NCBI RefSeq assembly: GCF_001083785.1
Contig: NZ_LAVL01000018.1
Location: 1-64,000, forward strand
Source of the DNA: Nonomuraea sp. SBT364
GTDB taxonomy: Bacteria > Actinomycetota > Actinomycetes > Streptosporangiales > Streptosporangiaceae
Reading direction: 5' to 3'
DNA length: 64,000 nt
Under the pieces are notes generated by a model. It worked only from the letters and a program-made list of their open reading frames with translations, searched no databases and was not told where the DNA came from. Position 1 is the stretch's first letter, and every line of letters starts with the position of its first letter. This document shows, piece by piece, positions 29,981-38,121 of this stretch. The translations under genes were made by a program, and so were the position numbers.

Positions 29981-30436
29981 TCACGGCATGGCGCTGCCGG
30001 GAGGGGCGTCGACGAGTCTGGAGAGCACGATGACGCTCTTGGTCCGCACCACGAACGCCTGCGCCGCGATGCGCTCGATCACCCGCTCCACGTGCCTGAC
30101 GTCGGTCGCCCGGATGTGCAGCAGCGCGTCCGCCTCGCCGGTGATCGTCGCCGCCCCCACCACCTCCGGGAACCGGGAGACGGCCAGCGCGATGTCGGAC
30201 GGTTTCGTCTTGCCCTGGCAGAACAGCTCGACGTACGCCTCGGTCGTCCAGCCGAGCGCCTGCGGGGCCACCCGGGCGCTGAAACCGGTGATCGCGCCGC
30301 TCTCACGCAGCCGGTCCACCCGCCGCTTGACCGCCGACGCGCTCAGGCCCACCTGCTGGCCGATGTCGGCATAGGTCTGCCTGGCGTCGTCGACGAGCGC
30401 CGCGATGATGTCACGATCCAGCCGGTCCAGTTCCAC
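29981..30436 (-). CDS. Lrp/AsnC family transcriptional regulator
   Basis: A 151-residue Lrp protein. The N-terminal HTH reads LDRDIIAALVDDARQTYADIG then GLSASAVKRRVDRLRESGAI. The C-terminal RAM domain spans ~65-145 (AYVELFCQGKTKPSDIALAV, then TGEADALLHIRATDVRHVERV). It lies 156 bases upstream of ddaH-rocD on the same strand and is the obvious candidate regulator of that arginine-related operon. It starts at GTG 30436; the divergent GH1-LacI gene shares the 87-base promoter region. Confidence 0.92.
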   Translation of the reverse strand: MELDRLDRDIIAALVDDARQTYADIGQQVGLSASAVKRRVDRLRESGAITGFSARVAPQALGWTTEAYVELFCQGKTKPSDIALAVSRFPEVVGAATITGEADALLHIRATDVRHVERVIERIAAQAFVVRTKSVIVLSRLVDAPPGSAMP

Positions 30437-30523
30437 GCGCTCTGTATACCGCCTGGACCTGTGGCGCGCGACGATCGCCTCCCGGCAGACTGGGCGCCTC
30501 TAACCCGCTGGAAGGTCGCAGTC

Positions 30524-32860
30524 ATGAGCAGCACGCAGTTTCCTGAAAGTTTCGTCTGGGGCGTTTCCACGTCCGCGTACCAGATCGAGGGCGCCAACGC
30601 CGTCGACGGTCGCGGCCCGTCCATCTGGGACTCCTTTTCCGACTCCCGGGAGGCTTGCGACCACTATCACCGCTATCCCGAGGACGTGCGGCTGATGAAG
30701 GAGCTGGGGCTGGGCGCCTACCGGTTCTCGGTGAGCTGGCCCCGGGTGATGCCCGAGGGGGCCGGCCGGGTGAACCCCGCCGGGCTCGGCTTCTACGACA
30801 AGCTGGTCGACGAGCTGCTGGGCGCCGGGATCACCCCGTACGTGACCCTCTATCACTGGGACCTGCCCCAGGCGCTGGAGGATCGCGGCGGCTGGCCGGA
30901 GCGTGACACGGCGCTGCGGTTCGCCGACTACGCGCGGGTGGTGCACGAGCGGCTGGGCGACCGGGTGGAGACCTGGTTCACGCTCAACGAGCCGTGGGTG
31001 TCGGCGTTCCTCGGCTACGGCGCCGGCATCCACGCGCCCGGCAGGACGTCGGCCGCCGACGCCTTCAGGAGCGCCCACCACCAGTTGCTCGGCCACGGGC
31101 TGGCGTCGGCGGCGCTGCGCTCGGCGGGCGCCCGCGAGATCGGCGCCGTGCTCAACTTCGGCCCCGTGATGACTCCCGGCCAGGTCATCGGCTCCACCCG
31201 CGAGCTGGCCGAGGAGGACGCCGACGCGGTGGCCAGGATCGACGACCTCATGCACGGGCAGTTCCTGGAGCCGCTGCTGCACGGCCGCTACCCCGAGCGC
31301 GTGATGGAGCTCGCCGGGACGGAGCACGTGCGCGACGGCGACCTGGAGGTCATCTCCGGGCCGCTCGACCTGCTCGGCGTCAACTACTACGCGCCGACCG
31401 TCGTGCAGGCCCAGCCCAGCGAGCCCGCCGACCCCGCCTACCCGGGCAGCGACGGCATCCTGTTCTGCACCGTGCCCACCGCCGTGACCGCCATGGGCTG
31501 GCCGATCGTGCCCGGCGGCCTCACGCTGCTGCTCGACCGGCTGACCCGGGAGTACCCGGGCCTGGAGCTGATGATCACGGAGAACGGGGCCGACTTCGCC
31601 GACTCCGTCACCGGCGACGGCGTGCGCGACGTGGACCGCATCCACTTCATCGAGGAGCACCTGCGCGCCCTGCGCACCTCCATCGAGCGGGGCGCCAAGG
31701 TGCGCGGCTACCTCGTCTGGTCGCTGCTCGACAACCACGAATGGACCGACGGCTACCAGCGCAAGTTCGGCCTGGTGCACGTCGACTTCGCCACCCAGAA
31801 GCGGCGGATGAAGGACAGCGCGCTGTGGTACCGCGACGTGGTGCGCCGCAACGGCCTCGGCGGCGACCGGCCGCGCCGCCCCACGCTGGAGACCGTCGCC
31901 GCCCGCGCGGGCGTCTCCCGGGCGACGGTCTCCCGCGTCGTCAACGGCGAGGTGTCGGTCAGCCCGGAGGTCCGCGCCGAGGTGCTGCGCGCGGTCCGCG
32001 AACTCGGCTACGTGCCCAACGCCGCCGCGCGCAGCCTCGTCACCCGCCGCACCGACGCGATCGCGCTGATCCTGGCAGTGCCCCGGCACGGCGGCGACGC
32101 GCTCACCGCCGCCGTCGTCCAGTACGTCACCAGTGTCCTGGAAGGCGCCGGGAAGCAGGTCACGCTCATGCTCGCCGACACCGCCGAGAGCCACCGGCGC
32201 ATCCTGCAGCGGGTGGAGACTGGGCTGCTCGACGGCGTGGTGCTGCTCCCGTCCGACGGCCCGGACCCGCTGGCCGAACGGCTGACCCGTACCGGCACGC
32301 CCGTGGTGCTGCTCGGCAAACCCGCGGTGGCCTCGCTGGTGCCGTACGTGGACGTGGACAACGCCGGCGGCGCCGTGGCCGCCACCGAGCACCTGCTGCG
32401 CCAGGGCCGCCGCCGCATCGGCCTGATCTGCGGCCCCACGGACCTGGTCGCCGTCCAGGACCGGCTGGCCGGCCACCGCGAGGCCCTGGAACGCGCCGGG
32501 ATGCGCCCGCACCTCGCGCTGGCCGGCCTCACCCGCGAGTCGGGCGCGGCGGCGTTCACCCGCCTGCTCGCCGAGGACGACCGCCTCGACGCCGTCCTCG
32601 CCACCAGCGACCACCTGGCGATCGGCGCCCTGCAGGCCGCCGCCGCGGCCGGCCTGCGGGTGCCCGCCGACCTGGCCGTCGTCGGCTTCGACGACATCGA
32701 CGCCGCCTCCGCCACCACCCCGCCGCTCAGCACCGTACGGACCCCCGTGACGGAGCAGGCGATGGCGCTGGCCAGGCTGCTGCTGTCGAGGCTGGAGGGC
32801 AGGCACGCCGGGTCCGTGGTGCTCCCGGCACGCCTCGTGGTGCGCGCGTCCAGCGATTAG
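30524..32860 (+). CDS. GH1 beta-glucosidase fused to a LacI family regulator
   Basis: One 778-residue frame. Residues 1-~445 form a complete GH1 glycosidase: FVWGVSTSAYQIEGA, YRFSVSWPRVMPEG, the acid/base Glu in TLNEPWVSAF, the nucleophile Glu in LMITENGADF, and LVWSLLDNHEWTDGYQRKFG. The family end, WYRDVVRRNGL, is not followed by a stop. After about six residues a whole LacI begins: HTH TLETVAARAGVSRATVSRVV (~453-472), hinge RELGYVPNAAARSLV, and a Peripla_BP_3 core to residue ~775 (GLICGPTDL, VVGFDDIDAASATTPPLSTV). Internal GTG codons at 31838 and 31841 could also give LacI alone, but no ribosome site is evident. Cytoplasmic. ATG 30524 follows GGAAGG. Confidence 0.9.
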   Translation: MSSTQFPESFVWGVSTSAYQIEGANAVDGRGPSIWDSFSDSREACDHYHRYPEDVRLMKELGLGAYRFSVSWPRVMPEGAGRVNPAGLGFYDKLVDELLGAGITPYVTLYHWDLPQALEDRGGWPERDTALRFADYARVVHERLGDRVETWFTLNEPWVSAFLGYGAGIHAPGRTSAADAFRSAHHQLLGHGLASAALRSAGAREIGAVLNFGPVMTPGQVIGSTRELAEEDADAVARIDDLMHGQFLEPLLHGRYPERVMELAGTEHVRDGDLEVISGPLDLLGVNYYAPTVVQAQPSEPADPAYPGSDGILFCTVPTAVTAMGWPIVPGGLTLLLDRLTREYPGLELMITENGADFADSVTGDGVRDVDRIHFIEEHLRALRTSIERGAKVRGYLVWSLLDNHEWTDGYQRKFGLVHVDFATQKRRMKDSALWYRDVVRRNGLGGDRPRRPTLETVAARAGVSRATVSRVVNGEVSVSPEVRAEVLRAVRELGYVPNAAARSLVTRRTDAIALILAVPRHGGDALTAAVVQYVTSVLEGAGKQVTLMLADTAESHRRILQRVETGLLDGVVLLPSDGPDPLAERLTRTGTPVVLLGKPAVASLVPYVDVDNAGGAVAATEHLLRQGRRRIGLICGPTDLVAVQDRLAGHREALERAGMRPHLALAGLTRESGAAAFTRLLAEDDRLDAVLATSDHLAIGALQAAAAAGLRVPADLAVVGFDDIDAASATTPPLSTVRTPVTEQAMALARLLLSRLEGRHAGSVVLPARLVVRASSD

Positions 32861-32890
32861 CATCGAGGCAGGGCTCCCGCTGGAGGGCAC

Positions 32891-34078
32891 ATGCGCTTCT
32901 TCCGCCGGCACACGCACGAACCCCCCGACCCCGGGCAGGTCACCCGCATCACGCCCGCCGTCGCCTACGACGGCGACCTCTACCACCTGCCCGACTGGGC
33001 CCGTCGCCGGCAGGAGGAGCGCGACCTCGGCCGCCGCCACGCCACCGACGGCCAGATCGACACGCTCACGCTGCAGACCGGCAGCGTGCCGCGCTTCCAC
33101 GAGCTGGAGGACGAACGGCTCGGCGAGCTGGCCCGCGTCGAAGACCTCGGAGAGCGGGAGCTCCAGCAGGCCCGGGCCGCCTTCGAGGCCCAGCGGATCA
33201 AGCTGGCCGAGTCGCAGCGCGCCTTCGCCGACGCCCGCCGCGCGCTCGACGACACGCTGCCGCGCCTGGCCGACCTGGAGCAGCCCAGCCTCCGGCCCGG
33301 CGACGGCCGCCCCAGCTCGATCGCCCTGTCGGGCAGCCGCTGGCCCGTCGTGCGCCGCTGGCTGCCCGCCGCGCTGCTGCTTCTCCTGCTGCTCGTCGTC
33401 GAGGTGCCCATCCTCTACCAGGTGATCCTCAGCTGGGGCGACAGCGTCGCGATGACCGCCCTGCTCGCGGCCGGCGCGGCGCTCATCATGCTGGTCGCCC
33501 CGCACATGTACGGCAGGGCGTTCCGGTCCTGGCAGGAGCACGGCGGCTCGGCCAAGGGGCGCCGGCTGCTCGTCCTGACCGCGCTGATCTGGCTCGGCCT
33601 CATCGTCGCCGTCGCCGTGCTGCGCCGGGACGCGCTGGTCAAGCCGCTGGTCGTGGACGGGGAGGCGATCGGGCCGACCGCCGAGGGGGTCGGCGAGCTG
33701 CCCACCATGATCCTGCTGCTGGCGTTGCTGATCGCCACCGCGCTCATCGCCGCCGACCTCGGCCGCCGCATGCACAACCCCAACGACGGCCGCCTGCGCG
33801 ACCTGCGCGCCAAACGCGACGCCGAGGCCGCGGCCAGTGCCGCCGCCCAGGTCGTCTACCAGCAGGACGCCGGCTACGCCGAGAGCATCGCCCAGTACGC
33901 CCAGGCCGCCGACCGCCGCCGCGCCTCCCGCGTCCGCCAGCTCGACAGCGGCTACGACAGCCTGGCGACGGCGTACCTGGGCGGCGTCGTCGAGGGCCTG
34001 CGCGACCCGGAGGCGGCCAGCTGGGCCGAGCGCATCGTCGCCCGCCGTCGCAACGCCGGCGCCCCCGGCCCGAACTGA
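32891..34078 (+). CDS. Membrane protein with N-terminal coiled coil, unknown function
   Basis: A 395-residue protein. Residues ~35-140 are charged and helical, with a heptad-like stretch (ERELQQARAAFEAQRIKLAE). Two or three helices follow (AALLLLLLLVVEVPILYQVI; SVAMTALLAAGAALIMLV; LLVLTALIWLGLIVAVAVL; TMILLLALLIATALIAADLG), then a cytoplasmic C-terminal helical part ending with Arg-rich sequence. No family was recognised. It lies 30 bases after the GH1-LacI gene, probably in the same transcript. It may belong with the vWA and coiled-coil genes at 35676-37299, with which it shares style but not sequence. Confidence 0.75.
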   Translation: MRFFRRHTHEPPDPGQVTRITPAVAYDGDLYHLPDWARRRQEERDLGRRHATDGQIDTLTLQTGSVPRFHELEDERLGELARVEDLGERELQQARAAFEAQRIKLAESQRAFADARRALDDTLPRLADLEQPSLRPGDGRPSSIALSGSRWPVVRRWLPAALLLLLLLVVEVPILYQVILSWGDSVAMTALLAAGAALIMLVAPHMYGRAFRSWQEHGGSAKGRRLLVLTALIWLGLIVAVAVLRRDALVKPLVVDGEAIGPTAEGVGELPTMILLLALLIATALIAADLGRRMHNPNDGRLRDLRAKRDAEAAASAAAQVVYQQDAGYAESIAQYAQAADRRRASRVRQLDSGYDSLATAYLGGVVEGLRDPEAASWAERIVARRRNAGAPGPN

Positions 34079-34104
34079 CGGGCTCCCCGGCGGAGGGGAG
34101 CCCG
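34079..34104. terminator. Bidirectional terminator
   Basis: A perfect 10-bp stem (34079-34088 with 34095-34104) and a six-base loop, placed exactly between the convergent membrane-protein and GH16 genes. No U-run. Confidence 0.75.
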
Positions 34105-34114
34105 CCCGAGGGTG

Positions 34115-35524
34115 TCACGTGGTGGAGAAGGTGAACCAGTTGACGTTGACGAAGTCCGCCGGCTGGCCGCTGCTGAAGGTCAGGTAGACCGTGTGCGTCC
34201 CGGTGACCGGCGAGATGTTGGCCGGGATCGTGCGCCAGCTCTGCCAGCCGCCGGTGTTGCCGATCGCGAAGTCGCCGATCGGCGCGGCCGTCGGGCTGCC
34301 GAGGCGCACCTGGACGAGCCCGCTGACGCCGCCCCCCGCCCCCGACGCCACGCGCGCCTTGAACTGGTGGGCCGCCGTGGAGCCGAAGTTCACCCCGTCG
34401 AAGCGCAGCCAGTCGCCGTTGGCGATGGCGCCGACGTTCTGGCCGCCGCCGGAGTCGGTGGTGGTCTCGACCATCGTCCCGGACTGGGCCTGGTAGCGCT
34501 CGGCCTGGATGGTGGAGCGGGCGTCGACGCCGCCGGGCGAGGTGGGGGTGATCGTCGGCGAGGGCTGGGTGGTGCCGCTCTGCCACACCGCCACGTAGTC
34601 GACGACCATCGGCCGCCCCGGCACGGTGGCCGGGGTCGGCGTGCCGAAGCCGGCCACGCCGTTCGGGAAGCCGCCGCCCATCGCCACGTTGAGCAGCAGG
34701 AAGTAGCCCGCGTGACCGGTCATGTTGTTCCAGGTGCCGGCGTCGAACTGGGACTGGCTCAGGCTGTGGAACTGCTGGCCGTCCACGTACCACCGGAGCT
34801 GGTTGGGGCTGACGCTGCGGTCCCACTCGAAGCGGTAGGTGTGGAAGGACGACTGGCACGACGAGCCGGGGCAGGCGCGGCTGGCGCCCAGGCCGTTGGT
34901 CTCGTTGCACGGCCCGCCGGGGGTGACGCCGCAGTGCAGCACGGCCCACACGGAGTTGATGCCGTTGACGTTCTCCATGATGTCGAACTCGCCGATGCCC
35001 GGCCAGTTCCAGTAGTTGCCCCGGTACGGCGAGCCGAGCGCCCAGAACGCCGGCCAGTAGCCGAGTGCGGCGTCGCCGGTGACGTTCGGCATCTGGATGC
35101 GGCCCTCGATGCGCAGGACGCGTCCTTCGGCGGGCTTGAAGTCGGCCTTCCTGGTCTCGATGCGGGCCGACGTCCACTCGCCCGAGGAACTGCGCAGCGG
35201 GGTGATGCGCAGGTTGCCCGAGCCGTCGAGCGCCAGGTTGGACGGGCTGGAGGTGTAGTTCTGGATCTCACCGGTGCCCCAGTTGCCCGGCCCGCCGGGG
35301 TAGGCGTGCCCGGTGTCGATCTGCCAGTTGGCCGACGAGGGCGGTGAGCCGGAGGGGCCGTCGAAGTCGTCGGACCAGACCAGTGACCAGCCGGACGGGG
35401 TGGGCGGCACGGCGGCGGAGGCGCTCACCGCCACGTGCACGAGCAGGGCGCTGAGCACGGTCAGCGCGGCGGCGACCGCCGCGAGCCGGCGGCGGCCGGC
35501 GGTTCGTAGGGTACGTAACGTCAT
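34115..35524 (-). CDS. Secreted GH16 beta-glucanase with C-terminal CBM6
   Basis: A 469-residue secreted enzyme. The signal peptide runs from MTLRTLRTAGRRRLAAVAAA to SASA (residues ~1-36). The GH16 domain (~45-300) has WSDDFDGPSG, GYWPAFWALGS and the catalytic GEFDIMENVNG (nucleophile and acid/base Glu in ExDxxE), typical of laminarinases and endo-beta-1,3-glucanases. A Pro/Thr linker leads to a CBM6-type domain (~340-469: STIQAERYQAQSG, NGDWLRFDGVNFG). ATG 35524 has GGGAG six bases upstream. Two LacI-type operators precede it. Together with the GH1-LacI protein this suggests extracellular beta-glucan use. Confidence 0.93.
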   Translation of the reverse strand: MTLRTLRTAGRRRLAAVAAALTVLSALLVHVAVSASAAVPPTPSGWSLVWSDDFDGPSGSPPSSANWQIDTGHAYPGGPGNWGTGEIQNYTSSPSNLALDGSGNLRITPLRSSSGEWTSARIETRKADFKPAEGRVLRIEGRIQMPNVTGDAALGYWPAFWALGSPYRGNYWNWPGIGEFDIMENVNGINSVWAVLHCGVTPGGPCNETNGLGASRACPGSSCQSSFHTYRFEWDRSVSPNQLRWYVDGQQFHSLSQSQFDAGTWNNMTGHAGYFLLLNVAMGGGFPNGVAGFGTPTPATVPGRPMVVDYVAVWQSGTTQPSPTITPTSPGGVDARSTIQAERYQAQSGTMVETTTDSGGGQNVGAIANGDWLRFDGVNFGSTAAHQFKARVASGAGGGVSGLVQVRLGSPTAAPIGDFAIGNTGGWQSWRTIPANISPVTGTHTVYLTFSSGQPADFVNVNWFTFSTT

Positions 35525-35555
35525 CGCTGCTCCCGGGGGGTGCGGAGGCAAACCG

Positions 35556-35571
35556 GAGAGAGCGCTCTCTC
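35556..35571. promoter_or_regulatory. LacI-type operator, proximal site of GH16 gene
   Basis: A perfect 16-base palindrome GAGAGAGCGCTCTCTC, 32 bases before the GH16 start codon. The AGCGCT core matches LacI-family (CebR/BglR-like) operators of actinomycetes. Confidence 0.85.
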
Positions 35572-35657
35572 GCTCATGTGAACACATGGCTTAACCCGCT
35601 GTCAATAATCCGCCCGGACGGCTTGACGTGGGCCCGTCCGGACGCTATCTCTGATGA

Positions 35658-35669
35658 GAGAGCGCTCTC
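35658..35669. promoter_or_regulatory. LacI-type operator, distal site of GH16 gene
   Basis: A perfect palindrome GAGAGCGCTCTC whose centre lies exactly 100 bases from that of the proximal operator. Both sites are upstream of GH16, and this one is just downstream of the vWA gene's stop, so the pair could support looping by a tetrameric or dimeric LacI protein. Confidence 0.8.
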
Positions 35670-35675
35670 AGCTCA

Positions 35676-36437
35676 TCACAGCAGGTCCACCGTCACGGCG
35701 CCCGACTCCTCCAACGCCTCCCTCCAGAACCCTTCCAGCAACGGGAACCGGTCCGGGCTCGACGTCTTCTCCCGCAGGAACCCGTGCACCGTCACCGCGT
35801 AGCCGCTCAGATCGGGCAGCAGGCCGGCGTCCCGCAACTCCTTGACCTTCCGCTGCCTGGCGGCCTCGCTCAGGTCCAGCTCGTGGACGTTCAGCTCGCC
35901 CCGGTTGTTGATGAGGTCGCTGAAGACGACGAGCCGGTGCGCGCTGTCCGGCCGGCGGTGCGCGGTGAGCTGCTTGACCGCGTACCGCAGCGCGCCCAGC
36001 ACGTCGGAGCCCTCGCCCTCGGCCGGGCAGTCGAACAGCTTGACCGCGCGCGGCACCACCTCCGTGACGCGGTGCTTCCTGACGCGCTCCTCGACGACCG
36101 GGTTCTCGTTCGGGTTCTCCGCCGTGGTGGCGGCCAGCGGGACCGGGTCCTGGCGGCACGAGCTGCTCTCCGAGCTGCCGGTGACGGCCGCGAACGCCAT
36201 CCAGTCGCAACCCTCGGCGAACGGCGGCAGCTTGGAGGTCACGTCCGTCCGGGAGGTGGCGGGGTCGGCGTAGGAGGTGGAGTCGACCACCACCCCGCAC
36301 ACGGCCCTGGCCTCCGTCCCGCAGGCGGCCGGCCCGGCCGCCAGCGCCACCGCCGCCAGCACGGCCACCCGGCGCCGCGCCGCGGGCCGGGCTCTTCCGG
36401 TCGGCCTCGATAAGTGCGGGATCTCGTCAGGCGTCAT
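35676..36437 (-). CDS. vWA-like putative lipoprotein
   Basis: A 253-residue protein. A positively charged N-terminus and a hydrophobic stretch lead to a lipobox-like GPAACG near residue 36. The mature part resembles a von Willebrand A fold: VVVDSTSYA supplies a DxSTS MIDAS motif, and RLVVFSDLINNRGEL is the later MIDAS strand with its aspartate. Two cysteines in GCDWMA and SSSCRQD may pair. ATG 36437 has GGAG close upstream and overlaps the end of the previous gene by 11 bases. The function is unknown; it is probably a metal-dependent binding protein outside the membrane. Confidence 0.75.
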   Translation of the reverse strand: MTPDEIPHLSRPTGRARPAARRRVAVLAAVALAAGPAACGTEARAVCGVVVDSTSYADPATSRTDVTSKLPPFAEGCDWMAFAAVTGSSESSSCRQDPVPLAATTAENPNENPVVEERVRKHRVTEVVPRAVKLFDCPAEGEGSDVLGALRYAVKQLTAHRRPDSAHRLVVFSDLINNRGELNVHELDLSEAARQRKVKELRDAGLLPDLSGYAVTVHGFLREKTSSPDRFPLLEGFWREALEESGAVTVDLL

Positions 36438-37299
36438 CACGACTCCCTCCAAAAGGGCCACCCCCGGACGGGAACCCCGGCTCCGCCCGATCGTCGGGTG
36501 GCGGGTCGTGCGGCGGGTTCGGTCCCGGCTCCGGCTGGTCGGCTGGTCGAGTGCCCGGGGGCGGGAGTTGGGGGTGCCGGCCGCGGGGTGTCAGCTCGGG
36601 TGGGAGGACCACCGCGTGCCACTCCTCGACCCGCCCTTCGACCTCGCGCAGGATGCGGTTCATGCGCTCGCGGCCCGCGAGGGCGGCGGGGGTGCCGGCG
36701 GCAGGGTCCATGGCGGCGATCTCGCCCGGCCACAGCGGCGGGATCTCCTCCCGGCGCGGGTGCGTGCGCCTGGCCCCGCTCCGGTAGGCGGCGATCAGCT
36801 GGGCGGCCCTGGCGTACGCCGCCTCGACGTCGTGGTCTCGCTCGTCGACCGCGCTCTCCCACTCCTGCGCGCACCGCTCGGCGAGCGCGAGCGCCTCCCG
36901 CACCCGGCGGCGCGCCGCCTCCACCTCGCGCAGCCGCAGCGCCTCCGCCCGCCGCCGCCGCGACTCGGCGATGGAGATGAACTCCCCGGTCTCGCGCGCG
37001 GAATGCCCGTTGGTGTACGGCCCGGGCCGCAGGTCGAACCGGTCGAGCTCGCCCAGGATCGACGCCTTCGCCTCGTCCAGCCGCGCCAGCAACGCCAGCT
37101 GCCCGGCCGACAGCCGCTTGTCGATCGCCGCGATCTCCTCCCGCACCTGGGCGAGCACCTCGGCGACGAACGAGGGCTGGCTGCCCGGATCGGTGAACTC
37201 GCCCAGCGGACCCTGCCGGGCGTCGCGCATGCCCCGCCGGCGCGCCTGTTCGCGGTCGGACAGCGGATCGCCCTGCTTCCACCACGACAAGAACGCCAT
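36427..37299 (-). CDS. Soluble coiled-coil protein, unknown function
   Basis: A 290-residue protein without signal or membrane span. Residues ~45-170 are strongly helical and charged (EVLAQVREEIAAIDKRLSAG, RRRRAEALRLREVEAARRR), consistent with a long coiled coil. The C-terminal ~50 residues are Pro/Gly-rich and disordered. ATG 37299 (MAFLSWWKQG) follows GGGAG; an upstream ATG at 37329 is less likely. It is cotranscribed with the vWA lipoprotein. No family recognised. Confidence 0.72.
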   Translation of the reverse strand: MAFLSWWKQGDPLSDREQARRRGMRDARQGPLGEFTDPGSQPSFVAEVLAQVREEIAAIDKRLSAGQLALLARLDEAKASILGELDRFDLRPGPYTNGHSARETGEFISIAESRRRRAEALRLREVEAARRRVREALALAERCAQEWESAVDERDHDVEAAYARAAQLIAAYRSGARRTHPRREEIPPLWPGEIAAMDPAAGTPAALAGRERMNRILREVEGRVEEWHAVVLPPELTPRGRHPQLPPPGTRPADQPEPGPNPPHDPPPDDRAEPGFPSGGGPFGGSRDDA

Positions 37300-37355
37300 C
37301 CGCGTCTCCCGGTTCACCGGACGATGCATCCAGCCTAATCATCGGACACGGAAAA

Positions 37356-37385
37356 GGGGGCCGGTCGCGACGGCGACCGGCCCCC
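37356..37385 (-). terminator. Strong terminator of the CDP-alcohol phosphotransferase operon
   Basis: A perfect 13-bp stem (37356-37368 with 37373-37385) and a tetraloop. On the minus strand it is followed by TTTTCC, and it lies 17 bases after the DUF5941 stop, so it terminates that operon. Confidence 0.88.
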
Positions 37386-37401
37386 TCGGACGAGCGCGTG
37401 G

Positions 37402-38121
37402 CTAGGCCTTCTCGGCCTCGCCCGTGGCCTGCTCCATGGCCTCCTCGGGGGAAGCCTCCAGGTCCTGCTCGGCCTCGGCGCCCGCCTGGGCGGAGGCCTT
37501 GTCGAGGCGGACCCAGCTCGTCACGCTCTCCACGGCGAACAGCACGAACAGGTACGCGGTCAGCACCGCCAGCACCGGCGTCAGCCAGCCCAGCGCCGCG
37601 CCCGCGCCGATGATGAGCAGCCGCAGCTCCCAGCCCAGCCCGGCGTGGAACACCCAGGCGGGCGGCCAGATCGACTGCCGGGTCCGGTAGACGGTGTCGT
37701 AGGTGTGGTAGCCGACCACGTACACCAGCACGAACAGCAGCCACTTCGGCGCGTCGGCGGCCAGACCGATCACGATCATGGTGAGGAACTCGGCGCCGCG
37801 CAGCAGCGGCGGAGTCAGCCAGTCGAAGCGGCCCAGGTGGTGGCGCGGCGCGGTGGGCAGCACCAGCAGCACCACGATCAGAGGCGGGACCAGCAGCATC
37901 GGCCCCGGCTCCAGCAGCCCGCCGGCGGTGACGGCGATGACGGCCAGCAGCGCGGCGAGCGTGGCGGGGACCGGCGGCAGGCCCTTGCCGAGCTTGCCGG
38001 CCAGCGCGTGCACGAGGGGGCCGTCGTCGCGGTAGGCGAGCAGACGGGCGGTCTGGATCCGGCGGCGTTCCTCGTCCGGGTCCGGTGTGGGGGTGGCGGC
38101 GGCCTGCGGTTGGGTGATCAT
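37402..38121 (-). CDS. DUF5941-type membrane protein
   Basis: A 239-residue membrane protein with about five hydrophobic helices and the internal pattern RGAEFLTMIVIGLAAD then VVGYHTYDTVYRTRQS. DUF5941 is often fused to CDP-alcohol phosphatidyltransferases in actinomycetes; here it is a separate gene overlapping the transferase by four bases. The Ala/Glu-rich C-terminal tail is cytoplasmic. It probably assists lipid head-group transfer. Confidence 0.75.
   Translation of the reverse strand: MITQPQAAATPTPDPDEERRRIQTARLLAYRDDGPLVHALAGKLGKGLPPVPATLAALLAVIAVTAGGLLEPGPMLLVPPLIVVLLVLPTAPRHHLGRFDWLTPPLLRGAEFLTMIVIGLAADAPKWLLFVLVYVVGYHTYDTVYRTRQSIWPPAWVFHAGLGWELRLLIIGAGAALGWLTPVLAVLTAYLFVLFAVESVTSWVRLDKASAQAGAEAEQDLEASPEEAMEQATGEAEKA

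Noticed and set aside
31838-32860. A separate LacI gene starting at an internal GTG
   Set aside because: There is no stop between it and the GH1 frame and no Shine-Dalgarno before GTG 31838/31841, so I annotate one fused gene and keep the internal start only as a question.
30500-33775. A very long minus-strand frame opposite the GH1-LacI gene
   Set aside because: Antisense shadow; the plus strand encodes two clear domains with intact motifs.
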